The position numbers and the translations under genes were made by a program. DNA of 54,044 nucleotides. It comes from Pseudaquidulcibacter sp041917055. GTDB lineage: Bacteria > Pseudomonadota > Alphaproteobacteria > Caulobacterales > Aquidulcibacteraceae. This document shows, piece by piece, positions 33,512-41,738 of the stretch (its first letter is position 1; every line of letters begins with the position of its first letter). The stretch spans positions 1 through 54,044 of the forward strand of contig JAYRYJ010000013.1 of the NCBI GenBank assembly GCA_041917055.1, read 5' to 3'. The notes beneath the pieces were generated by a model. The model did not search any database and was not told the DNA's origin. It was given only the letters and a program-made list of their open reading frames with translations.

Positions 33512-34095
33512 GGCGAAAAACCAAATTGCCAAATATTTGGCGCACCCGCACCTAAACTGACTTCCTTTATCACATCAAACCCCAAATCCGCATAAAATTT
33601 CAAATTTCGTGGGTTTGAGGTTTGAAGGAAAACCGTTTCAAAATCGGCGCAGATTGATTTTACCATGGCTTTTCCTAAGCCTTGGCCTTGCGACGCTTCA
33701 TCTATTCCTAAATACCATAAATAGGCGTGCGGTTTTTTGAATTGATCATTACTGACGGCGATTTCCATTTTTAACAAACGCCAAAGTTTTATTGGACCGA
33801 CGATTGCAAATAAGTCAGGCAAAAATGATAAGGCTGTCAAAAAATCTGCCTTTAAATTGCCAGGCGGCTTACGGACAATCGCCACCCCCTTCCCGTCATT
33901 TATTACGCGAACCATAAGGCACATTTTTTCGCGATTGCGCATTAGTTTTTCAAATGCACAGGCAAGATTTTGCGTGAAATCTTTACGGCAAAGCCAATTG
34001 AAAAGAACGTCATTTTCAAATGCGCGCGCCAATGTGAGAGCCGCAGCTTTAATTTCATTTACGTTAATGTCGCGAATGAGCGTCGAAGTTTGCAT
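33502..34095 (-). CDS. GNAT-family acetyltransferase
   Basis: 197 residues. The C-terminal half has the acetyl-CoA binding motif LGIDEASQGQGLGKAMV (V-x-x-x-x-Q-x-x-G-x-G/A type) and a following helix, then FLQTSNPRNLKFYADLGFDV, which is the usual motif B pattern. The N-terminal half (AFENDVLFNWLC) resembles the MarR-linked or puromycin-type GNAT group. The substrate is unknown. It follows the small anchored-protein gene by 24 bases in the same direction. Confidence 0.85.
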   Translation of the reverse strand: MQTSTLIRDINVNEIKAAALTLARAFENDVLFNWLCRKDFTQNLACAFEKLMRNREKMCLMVRVINDGKGVAIVRKPPGNLKADFLTALSFLPDLFAIVGPIKLWRLLKMEIAVSNDQFKKPHAYLWYLGIDEASQGQGLGKAMVKSICADFETVFLQTSNPRNLKFYADLGFDVIKEVSLGAGAPNIWQFGFSPQK

Positions 34096-34119
34096 AATTC
34101 ATACTATGCAAAAAGCGAA

Positions 34120-34428
34120 TTAATGTGAAGTCTCGCCTTCTTCGGTTTGCGATTGGCGCTCATATTCATTTATCATTGTGTCGAGGCCGTTTTGGATAGT
34201 TTCAGTATCAAGTTCCGGCTTAATTGCCTGCATAATTTTCGGATTTTCACGGGCAAATTTCAAAGTTTGTAATTTTGTGTCTTTTGGAATAACCGCATTT
34301 GCAGCTTCCACAAAGCTGTTGGGTTTGCCATTTGTGGCGGAATCAAGAAATTTCACCAATCCGACCAGACCAAAGCCGAAAAGTAAAAACCGAATTGCAA
34401 ATGTCCGAATAGTCGAATTTCCGCGCAT
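34120..34428 (-). CDS. Small membrane-anchored protein of unknown function
   Basis: 102 residues with an N-terminal hydrophobic helix (about 10-26, AIRFLLFGFGLVGLVKF) preceded by Arg residues, so it is anchored or exported. The rest is a soluble, helical, charged tail (LQTLKFARENPKIMQAIKPEL, EYERQSQTEEGE). I do not recognise a family. GGGG lies ahead of the ATG. It begins 77 bases beyond the second 162-nt element, which separates it from the smpB group. Confidence 0.6.
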   Translation of the reverse strand: MRGNSTIRTFAIRFLLFGFGLVGLVKFLDSATNGKPNSFVEAANAVIPKDTKLQTLKFARENPKIMQAIKPELDTETIQNGLDTMINEYERQSQTEEGETSH

Positions 34429-34504
34429 ATTTACCCCGAATTGGCGGCATTTTACACGTATTTTTTAAATTTCACTTTTACTAAAAAGATGCAATTTTAT
34501 CGAT

Positions 34505-34666
34505 TAGAGCGTCAGGACTCCAAGTGGAACAGGAATGGCGCAGGGAATTTGTGGCATGGCGTTGAGTTTTTTCGCTGATAATATTGGAATATTTTCAAGA
34601 AAAAACTAAAAGCCATGACGCAAAAGAACAAGCCAGTCCGATTCCAATTGAAATTCTGACGCTCTA
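34505..34666. repeat. 162-nt palindromic element, copy 2
   Basis: The same length as copy 1 (219-380) with the same core and many shared blocks (AAGTGGAACAGGAATGGCGC, TTTTTTCGCTGATAATATTG, AACAAGCCAGTCCGATTCCA). The outer arms read TAGAGCGTCAG at both ends instead of TAGAGCGGAAAT, and the inner stem reads CATGGC-type instead of GTGAC-type, again on both arms. Pairing is therefore kept though the bases differ. Its right-hand TAG (minus strand) is the stop codon of the small gene at 34664-34885. No gene runs into its left end. Confidence 0.85.
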
Positions 34667-34885
34667 GGTATTGAATTTTATGGCAACGCCGCGCTGCTTG
34701 AAATAACTTTGCATCAGTTTTCGGCCTTGGCGATTATTTTGCGCAAGTTTTGACGGTTCAAAAACTACTTCTTTCACACCCGCGTCTTTCATTGCCGCCT
34801 TTAAATCTTTGATTACATTATCCAAATCGGCATTATCATTTCTTAGGGATTCATAGACCGCTTCTATTTGTTTTTCGACACTCAT
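34664..34885 (-). CDS. Small helical protein of unknown function, next to smpB
   Basis: 73 residues, charged and probably helical (MSVEKQIEAVYESL, DNVIKDLKAAMKDAGVKEV), ending in a basic segment RQGRKLMQSYFKQRGV. I do not recognise a family. AAGGA seven bases ahead of the ATG at 34885 supports it as a real gene. It follows smpB by two bases and is probably coupled to it. Its TAG stop is formed by the terminal bases of the 162-nt element. Confidence 0.7.
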   Translation of the reverse strand: MSVEKQIEAVYESLRNDNADLDNVIKDLKAAMKDAGVKEVVFEPSKLAQNNRQGRKLMQSYFKQRGVAIKFNT

Positions 34886-34887
34886 AA

Positions 34888-35382
34888 TCAATCCTTATAA
34901 TTTTTATCGCGCAATAAACGACCTTGTTTGACTTTCCATTCGCGATCGGCAGTTGAATCACGCTTATCATGCGCTTTTTTACCTTTTGCGAGCGCAAGTT
35001 CAAGTTTCGCCAAACCGTGGGAAAAATATAATTTTGTGGGAACCAAAGTTCGCCCTTCGCGCTCAATCGCGCCGATTAATTTATTGATTTCGCGGGTTCT
35101 TAACAATAATTTCCGCGCACGACGTGGTTCGTGGTTAAAGCGCGATGCGGGGCCATATTCGGGAATATAGGAATTTATTAGCCAAATGCCGCCATTTTCA
35201 TTGCTTGCGTAAGATTCAGCAATATTGGCGCGACCCTGTCTTAGAGATTTTACTTCTGTTCCTTTTAGGACAATTCCGGCCTCAAACACGTCTTCTATCT
35301 CGAAATCAAAACGCGCACGACGATTTTCGGCAATTAGTTTTTTTGCCGCTTCGCGCGCTTTTTGCTTTTCGTTTTGTGCCAC
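34888..35382 (-). CDS. smpB: SsrA-binding protein SmpB
   Basis: Delivers tmRNA to stalled ribosomes for trans-translation. 164 residues with the beta-barrel core (ARFDFEIEDVFEAGIVLKGTEVKSLRQGRANIAESYA, YIPEYGPASRFNHEPRRARKLLL) and the basic tail KGKKAHDKRDSTADREWKVKQGRLLRDKN that folds in the ribosome. Slightly longer N-terminus than in E. coli, as usual for the class. It starts two bases after dapA. The tmRNA gene is not in the window. Confidence 0.95.
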   Translation of the reverse strand: MAQNEKQKAREAAKKLIAENRRARFDFEIEDVFEAGIVLKGTEVKSLRQGRANIAESYASNENGGIWLINSYIPEYGPASRFNHEPRRARKLLLRTREINKLIGAIEREGRTLVPTKLYFSHGLAKLELALAKGKKAHDKRDSTADREWKVKQGRLLRDKNYKD

Positions 35383-35384
35383 TT

Positions 35385-36272
35385 CTAAAGTCCCGCGCTT
35401 TTCATCGCCTCGCGCAATGTCTTTTTGGACGCATCTGATAATTCAACCAGCGGCAGGCGCACGTCAGGCTCGCAAAGCCCCAATTCCGCCATAACAAATT
35501 TGGCAGGGACAGGGTTTGGTTCAATAAATAAAGCGCGTTGAAGATTATCAACTTTGGCATTCAATTCGCGCGCTTTTGCAAAGTCACCCGCTTTCAAAAA
35601 TGCCTGAATTTGCGAAACTTCTTTGGGCATTACATTCGATAGAACCGAAACCACGCCTTTTGCACCATAGGCGGCAAAACCAATCGCATGATTATCATCA
35701 CCCGCTAAAACATTGAAATCGGATTTGCACGCCGCCAAATGGAGTGCAGTACGCGATGGGTCGCCGGTCGAATCTTTCAAAGCCACAATATTTTTGTGTT
35801 TCGCAATTTCGGCCATCGTTGCGGGCAGAATATCGACATTAGTGCGACCCGGTATATTATAAACTACAATCGGCAAATCGACGGCATCACACAATGCTTT
35901 GAAATGCGCAATCATGCCTGCTTGATTTGGCTTATTATAATATGGCGCAACGATAAGTGCGCCATCACAGCCCAAGTCTTTCGCAACTTTCATATGGGTA
36001 ATCGCCGCCACAGTGTCATTAGAGCCGCAACCGGCAATTACCGGAACCTTGCCTTTGGCAACTTCGACCGCCAATTCAAAAACGCGCCAGTGTTCTTTAT
36101 CATTCAAAGTCGCGCTTTCACCGGTTGTGCCAACGGGAACAATGCCGCTAATGCCATTGTCAATTTGGCGCTCGACCAGCGATTGAAACGCCTTTTCATC
36201 GACTTCACCATTTTTAAAGGGTGTAATAAGTGCCGTGATCGCGCCGTCAAAGTTTGAAAATGTCTGTGTCAT
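35385..36272 (-). CDS. dapA: 4-hydroxy-tetrahydrodipicolinate synthase (DapA)
   Basis: First committed step of lysine and diaminopimelate synthesis: condenses pyruvate with aspartate semialdehyde. 295 residues with VGTTGESATL (48-56), Tyr138 in VVYNIPGRT, and the Schiff-base Lys166 in IVALKDSTGD. The length is usual. dapA-smpB is a common alphaproteobacterial pair, here followed by the small helical protein. Confidence 0.95.
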   Translation of the reverse strand: MTQTFSNFDGAITALITPFKNGEVDEKAFQSLVERQIDNGISGIVPVGTTGESATLNDKEHWRVFELAVEVAKGKVPVIAGCGSNDTVAAITHMKVAKDLGCDGALIVAPYYNKPNQAGMIAHFKALCDAVDLPIVVYNIPGRTNVDILPATMAEIAKHKNIVALKDSTGDPSRTALHLAACKSDFNVLAGDDNHAIGFAAYGAKGVVSVLSNVMPKEVSQIQAFLKAGDFAKARELNAKVDNLQRALFIEPNPVPAKFVMAELGLCEPDVRLPLVELSDASKKTLREAMKSAGL

Positions 36273-36320
36273 ATCGGTCTATTGGCATTTTTGCGCATTT
36301 GTTTCAACAAAATTGCGCAA

Positions 36321-37433
36321 TTATTCGTCATTTTCAACGCCAACCCTTTGCGCTAGGGCCGCAGCCATGAATGCGTCTAAATCGCCGTCCAAAACGCCCT
36401 GTGTGTCCGAAGTTTCAACATTGGTGCGCAAGTCTTTCACCATTTGATATGGTTGCAAAACATAAGAGCGGATTTGATGGCCCCATCCAATATCTGTTTT
36501 GGTATCTTCCAAAGCTTGTGACGCTGCTTCGCGTTTTTGCAATTCCAATTCATAAAGGCGTGCGCGCAACATTTTCCAAGCAATATCGCGGTTTTTATGT
36601 TGGGATCTATCTTGTTGTGAGGAGGCGACAATTCCTGTTGGAATATGCGTCAATCGCACAGCGGAATCGGTTTTATTGACGTGCTGACCGCCTGCGCCCG
36701 ATGCGCGATAAGTATCGACGCGCACATCTTTTTCATCAATTTGCACCTCAATATTATCGTCAATCACTGGATAGACCCAGACAGAGGCGAAACTTGTATG
36801 GCGGCGTGCGTTGGAATCGAATGGCGATATGCGGACCAATCGGTGAACGCCTGCCTCAGTCTTAAGCCAACCATATGAATTTAACCCTTTAATCAGGAGA
36901 GTTGAAGATTTTATCCCCGCTTCTTCGCCTTGGTTCTCGTCAATTTCGTCGCATTCCAATTCATGCGCATTGGCCCAACGCATATACATGCGCCTTAACA
37001 TTGCAGCCCAATCACAACTTTCAGTGCCACCTGCGCCGGAATTGATTTCGATATAGCAATCATTGGCATCGGCCTCACCGGACAAAAGCGCATTTAATTC
37101 CGCGATTTCAGCGCGATGTTTGGCATTTTTTAGCGCGGTTTCGGCCTCTTCGACCATTTGAGCATCATTTTCCATTTCCGCTAATTCTATAAGTTCAATA
37201 TTGTCACTCAATTCTTTTTCAAGAATTGTGATTTCCGACATTGAATTTTCGAGCTTGTTTTTTTCGCGCATAAGGTTTTGCGCGTTTTGCGGATTATCCC
37301 AAAAATCGGCGGCGTGTGACAATGCTTCCAATTCGTCAAAGCGTCTTTGCGCCATGTCCCAATTCAGCCTTTTCCGCAAAAGGGCAATGGATTTTTTGAT
37401 TTCTTGGGTCAAAGCCTCGGTTTCGGCTTTCAT
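36321..37433 (-). CDS. prfB: Peptide chain release factor 2 (RF2)
   Basis: Recognises UAA and UGA. 370 residues from the ATG at 37433. It has the SPF codon-recognition motif (203-205, VRISPFDSNARR) and the catalytic GGQ (248-250, SGAGGQHVNKTDSAVR). The gene is one continuous frame: the region where many bacteria have the programmed +1 frameshift reads straight through as LRKRLNWDMAQRRFDEL. TTGGAGC ahead of the ATG is a good ribosome-binding site. It lies 58 bases after mrcA and is probably in its operon. Confidence 0.95.
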   Translation of the reverse strand: MKAETEALTQEIKKSIALLRKRLNWDMAQRRFDELEALSHAADFWDNPQNAQNLMREKNKLENSMSEITILEKELSDNIELIELAEMENDAQMVEEAETALKNAKHRAEIAELNALLSGEADANDCYIEINSGAGGTESCDWAAMLRRMYMRWANAHELECDEIDENQGEEAGIKSSTLLIKGLNSYGWLKTEAGVHRLVRISPFDSNARRHTSFASVWVYPVIDDNIEVQIDEKDVRVDTYRASGAGGQHVNKTDSAVRLTHIPTGIVASSQQDRSQHKNRDIAWKMLRARLYELELQKREAASQALEDTKTDIGWGHQIRSYVLQPYQMVKDLRTNVETSDTQGVLDGDLDAFMAAALAQRVGVENDE

Positions 37434-37491
37434 TTTGTGCTCCAAAATAAAATCGCGGGTTCTCACCCGCGATTTAGTAAATTTTCTTAAT

Positions 37492-39828
37492 TCAGCGCTT
37501 TTTCTTGACAGGTTCGTCGGTAATGACTTCTTCGTCGCCCACAGTTTGTTTCGCGCCCGCTTTTAATAAATCCGAAGTCGATTTGATTGAACCACCAGAT
37601 TGAAGCTTGGCGATAATTGCCAATCTCTCTTGTGCGCCAACTTCGCGTAGAACTTCTTCAGATGGTGCGAATTGTTGAATTGGTTTATTCGCCATAAATC
37701 TGACCATAAATTCGCGGAAAATCGGTGCGGCGACTTTGCCCCCTGCTGCACCATTATATATGGTCTTAGGCGTGTCATAACCGACAAAAACGCCCGTTGC
37801 ATATGACGGCGTAAAGCCAACAAACCATGCGTCTTTATAATCATTAGTAGTTCCCGTCTTACCACCGACCGGATGCGTGAATTGTGCCGAACGGCCCGTA
37901 CCATTTGTGACAACTTCACGCAAAATGGTGGTCATTTCCCATGCGGTTCTTGGCGAAATTACTTGTGAGCCCCATGGCTCCAATAATGGTGGTGGAACAT
38001 TGGGGTCAAATGGTGCCTCGCACCCTGCGCAAGTGCGTCTGTCCGAACGCCATACGGTCTTGCCGCGAGAATCTTGCAATCTGTCAAAGAAAACCGGCGG
38101 CACATAACGACCATTATTTGAAAATACAGTATAGCCAGAAGTTAGGCGCAAGACCGTGGTTTCACCCGCACCCAATGCCATGGTCAAATCATTCGGCAAA
38201 TCGTCATAAACGCCGAAACGGCGCGCATAATCAGCAACCCTACGCATTCCGATGCGGCGCGCAATTCGCACCGTCACCGTATTACGCGATAATACCAATG
38301 CTTGTCGCAAAGTAATAATACCATAAAAACGTCTATCGGCGTTTTCAGGGCCCCAGCCGCCACCGGAAATTTTCGAATCCGAAATTTTAGTATCAGGAGT
38401 CATACCTTGTTCAAGGGCGGCGGCATATATGATTGGTTTAAAAGTTGAACCGGGTTGGCGACGCGCCTGTGTCGCGCGATTGAAGCCCGAATCATCAGCA
38501 TCATAACCACCCGCCATTGCCACAACCGCGCCGGTATGAGTGTTCAGGGTAACAATCGCCCCTTGCAAGTTTTCTGCACGCACCAATTGATTGGTTTTAG
38601 CGTCAAGCGCGCGAACCCATACCAATTGCCCATCTGCCAATGGTTTTTGAGAACGCGCGGCCCAATCCTTATCGCCTTGTGGAATAATGCTGGTTTTACC
38701 GTTTTGGAGGCCATAAATTTGCCCGCTATCCATAACCACGGCAAGAACCGCACCGGGCGCAGGTTTCCAAAATTTAGCATTTGCGATTTTTGAATGCCAT
38801 TTTTCATCAGGCGTAATCATGCCAACCGCACCTTTGAAACCGCGTTCGCGATTTGGGGCAACTCTATTCAGTCCGATTTGGAGAGCAGCGCGCGCCATTT
38901 TTTGCGCCTCTAAATCAACCGTGGTGCGCACAACAAAACCCTTGGAATAAGGCGCATCTTTGCCAAAGCGTTTTATCAAGTCGCGGCGCACTTCTTCGAC
39001 AAATTCGCCTGCCTCTGGGTCTGTCCAAGAGCCTTGTGGCGCAGGTTTATAATCTAAAGGTTCTTGTTGCGCGATTTTGCCTTGTTGCGGGGTGATAAAG
39101 CCATTGGCGACCATGCGCGAAATAACCCAATTGCGGCGTTCCAAAGCGCGATCGGCGTGTTTTAGCGGGTTATAATTATTGGGTGCTTTAGGCAATGTGC
39201 CAAGATAGGCGGCTTGGGCAATTGAAATATCGCGCACGCTTTTATGAAAATAAGTTTGTGACGACGCCTCAACGCCATAAGACCTAAACCCTAGAAAAAT
39301 CTGATTGAGATAAATTTCCATAATTTGGTCTTTGGTCAAAACCTCTTCAATACGAACTGCGACAAGGGCTTCTTGAATTTTTGCGATGATTTTCTTTAGC
39401 CCATGCTCATTCTTTTCCTCAGCCAAAAGAACATTGTCTGCGACCTGTTGAGTGATAGTTGACGCACCTTGCATACGGCGCCCCTCACCTAAAGAGGCGA
39501 AATTATAGACAATGGCGCGCGCTATACCCATTGGATCTATGCCTTTATGGGAATAAAAATCCTTATCCTCTGCCGCCATAAAAGCCGCGATTACGTGATT
39601 TGGAATCTGCTCAATTGGCAAAAAAGTTCGCGTTTCGCGCGCAAAAAGGCCAATTTGCCGACCGTCTGCGGAATAAATTTTACTTGAAATTGCTGGTTGA
39701 AATGCAGCGAGCTTATTGTAGTCAGGCAGGGTTTTTAATGCCATTGACATCAAAACAACCACAATCGCGATGCCCATTGCGATACAGGCCATAGTAATAA
39801 CAGCAAAGAGTTTTAAAAAAAATCGCAT
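37492..39828 (-). CDS. mrcA: Penicillin-binding protein 1A (class A PBP)
   Basis: Bifunctional glycosyltransferase/transpeptidase of peptidoglycan synthesis. From the ATG at 39828 it is 778 residues: a cytoplasmic/TM start (MRFFLKLFAVITMACIAMGI), a GT51 domain with the catalytic Glu87 in AAEDKDFYSHKG and ASTITQQ, an OB-like insertion, and a transpeptidase domain with STFK (RQPGSTFKPI), SRN (VLSRNTVTV) and KTGTTNDYKDAWFVGF. A basic Lys-rich tail ends it. A TTG 36 bases upstream could also start it. It is the second gene of amiC-mrcA-prfB. Confidence 0.95.
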   Translation of the reverse strand: MRFFLKLFAVITMACIAMGIAIVVVLMSMALKTLPDYNKLAAFQPAISSKIYSADGRQIGLFARETRTFLPIEQIPNHVIAAFMAAEDKDFYSHKGIDPMGIARAIVYNFASLGEGRRMQGASTITQQVADNVLLAEEKNEHGLKKIIAKIQEALVAVRIEEVLTKDQIMEIYLNQIFLGFRSYGVEASSQTYFHKSVRDISIAQAAYLGTLPKAPNNYNPLKHADRALERRNWVISRMVANGFITPQQGKIAQQEPLDYKPAPQGSWTDPEAGEFVEEVRRDLIKRFGKDAPYSKGFVVRTTVDLEAQKMARAALQIGLNRVAPNRERGFKGAVGMITPDEKWHSKIANAKFWKPAPGAVLAVVMDSGQIYGLQNGKTSIIPQGDKDWAARSQKPLADGQLVWVRALDAKTNQLVRAENLQGAIVTLNTHTGAVVAMAGGYDADDSGFNRATQARRQPGSTFKPIIYAAALEQGMTPDTKISDSKISGGGWGPENADRRFYGIITLRQALVLSRNTVTVRIARRIGMRRVADYARRFGVYDDLPNDLTMALGAGETTVLRLTSGYTVFSNNGRYVPPVFFDRLQDSRGKTVWRSDRRTCAGCEAPFDPNVPPPLLEPWGSQVISPRTAWEMTTILREVVTNGTGRSAQFTHPVGGKTGTTNDYKDAWFVGFTPSYATGVFVGYDTPKTIYNGAAGGKVAAPIFREFMVRFMANKPIQQFAPSEEVLREVGAQERLAIIAKLQSGGSIKSTSDLLKAGAKQTVGDEEVITDEPVKKKR

Positions 39829-39967
39829 ATTCCCTGACCGAAGCGGTATCTTTCGTCGCCACAATTTCCCTTATATGGCGATAAAATGCCTTATGCCAAT
39901 CTTTTGTTTTTCGCAAAAGCATAAAACGCACATCGTGTTAATTTTCGGCAATAATCTAATTTGAAAA

Positions 39968-41203
39968 TTACTTTCCTTTGGCGCCTTTTAAAATTATTTG
40001 TTGCGTATCGAAATATTCGAAAATTGCTTTGGAAACACCCTGCATTTGCTTTTTTCTAAAACCGTCATCAATCAGACGCGCCTGATCATTTGGATCGGTT
40101 ATGAAACCCATTTCAAACAGGACCGCAGGAACAGTTGGGGATAATAATACAAAAAACCCTGCACTGCGATGCGAAGAAGAAGTCAAAGGCCCGACGGTTT
40201 TGACGTGTTTGATTACCATTTCAGCGAAGCCCGCACTTTGGTTTTTGGTGTCTCTTTGTGTCAAATCGCGGAGAATTTCGCTGACAATATTATCTTTGGT
40301 GGCATTTGTCGGAACAATTGCCCAATTTTCGCGATCCAGAAGTTTGCGTGACCTTTCCCCGCCGCTTTCTGACAGAGTATATACTGTCGCGCCTTGTGCT
40401 TTGGAACCGGCTGCTGCGGCATCGGCATGGAGCGAAATAAACAAATCAGCGCGAATATCACGCGCAATTATTATTCTCTTTTCTAAAGACAAAAATTCGT
40501 CAGTATTCCGGGTAAGAACAACTTGAAACCGTTTGTCCTTTTCTAAATATTCCGCCAATTGCAACGCACTTTTAAGAGTGACATTTTTTTCATAAACGCC
40601 TTTAGTAAAACCCAAAGCACCAGGGTCATGCCCCCCGTGCCCGGCATCTATCACAATCACAAATTTTCCTTTCGCAAGCTTGGGTGCAAAAGGTGACGGA
40701 ACAGGAAGCATTTTTACGGCTTTTTTCGGTGCATTTGCCGAAAAGGCGTTCAAATCTGTGCCTGCAAGTTCAATTTTTAAGTTTTTCGAACCACTAACAC
40801 CTGAATAATTTTGCGATAATATTTTTACGGGGCCGGATAGATCCAAAACCAATCGCGATTCTGTGTCGGACTTTTGTGCGAATCTAATCTTATTAACTAC
40901 GCCTTTGCCCGAGATTTCACCCGCCTGCCCGCGCCCCATAGCCCATTCTAATTTTTTGAAATCAATTACCAAACGCGGCGACGGGTTTGTCAAAGCAAAG
41001 ACCTTATAATCTATCGCTTTATCCATGCGCATATTTAAAACTATGCCATTTGCCCCTTGCTCCAACTTAATGCTGAAAACGCGACCGTTTGAATTTGCCT
41101 GTACCGAATTTTGCGCAAATGCATATTTGCTTGAGCCAATAGAGGCCATTATTATTGGGAAAAATGCTAAAAACAATAGATTTAGAAATCGTCTCAACGG
41201 CAT
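39968..41203 (-). CDS. amiC: N-acetylmuramoyl-L-alanine amidase with AMIN domain (AmiC-like)
   Basis: Periplasmic zinc amidase that splits septal peptidoglycan. 411 residues: a signal peptide (ending KYAFA), an AMIN domain (about 42-150), a short linker, and an Amidase_3 domain (about 182-405) with the zinc ligand in VIDAGHGGHDPGALG (His189), FISLHADAA, and the closing VLFEMGFITDPNDQARL with the catalytic Glu. It heads the leftward operon with mrcA and prfB and diverges from rne, a conserved arrangement in this class. Confidence 0.94.
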   Translation of the reverse strand: MPLRRFLNLLFLAFFPIIMASIGSSKYAFAQNSVQANSNGRVFSIKLEQGANGIVLNMRMDKAIDYKVFALTNPSPRLVIDFKKLEWAMGRGQAGEISGKGVVNKIRFAQKSDTESRLVLDLSGPVKILSQNYSGVSGSKNLKIELAGTDLNAFSANAPKKAVKMLPVPSPFAPKLAKGKFVIVIDAGHGGHDPGALGFTKGVYEKNVTLKSALQLAEYLEKDKRFQVVLTRNTDEFLSLEKRIIIARDIRADLFISLHADAAAAGSKAQGATVYTLSESGGERSRKLLDRENWAIVPTNATKDNIVSEILRDLTQRDTKNQSAGFAEMVIKHVKTVGPLTSSSHRSAGFFVLLSPTVPAVLFEMGFITDPNDQARLIDDGFRKKQMQGVSKAIFEYFDTQQIILKGAKGK

Positions 41204-41738
41204 TATTCTTCCAATTATGTTTGGTCTTTAAAACAGAATTCTTTGGTTTATGCTTAATAAAGATTAAGAAAACCTGATAATCGAATTTTCATTAATTTTC
41301 AAATTTGCCCAAAATTGGGCAATTAATGTTAAAAATCCTTCAAGCAGTGTCGGTAATTTCATTAAGCAGCAATCCACTATTGATATTTTAACATTTTCGC
41401 CTTAATCCGAATATATTCGCCGAAGAAGCAAGACTATGTGAGGCGAGAAATGTGCCCTGTTTTGGGCGCTGGTTTGGAATTTTTGATTTCAAACTCTTTT
41501 TTGATTTAAGGCGCAATTATGATGTGCATGGCGACGGAATATAGATTTACGGTAAAGGTTTTCTGTAAAACCTTGTCCTTAATCCTCGCCCGCGTGAGAA
41601 AAGCCGCATTTTCTGTAACATCAAAATTGCCACAAAATTCATATTTGAAACCATTTTTTATAAAGAATTATATGGGGAATATGCGCGCATATCGGCGCTT
41701 TGCATCGCCAAACTGCGCCCCCCCGGGAGTTATTTTTA
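41204..41738 (+). promoter_or_regulatory. Long intergenic region and probable leader of rne
   Basis: 535 bases with no convincing gene. It must hold the divergent promoters of amiC and rne. Hairpins visible: TTGCCC-AAAATT-GGGCAA (41305-41322, extendable) and GCCC-TGTTTT-GGGC (41454-41467). TTAATAAAGATTAA (about 41254-41267) looks like a CtrA box but has a 6-nt spacer, so I do not call it. In E. coli the long rne leader lets RNase E control its own mRNA; a similar role here is inference. Confidence 0.5.

Noticed and set aside
41254..41267. TTAATAAAGATTAA near rne as a CtrA box
   Set aside because: The spacer is six bases, not seven, so the two half-sites are on the wrong face of the helix for the known consensus.
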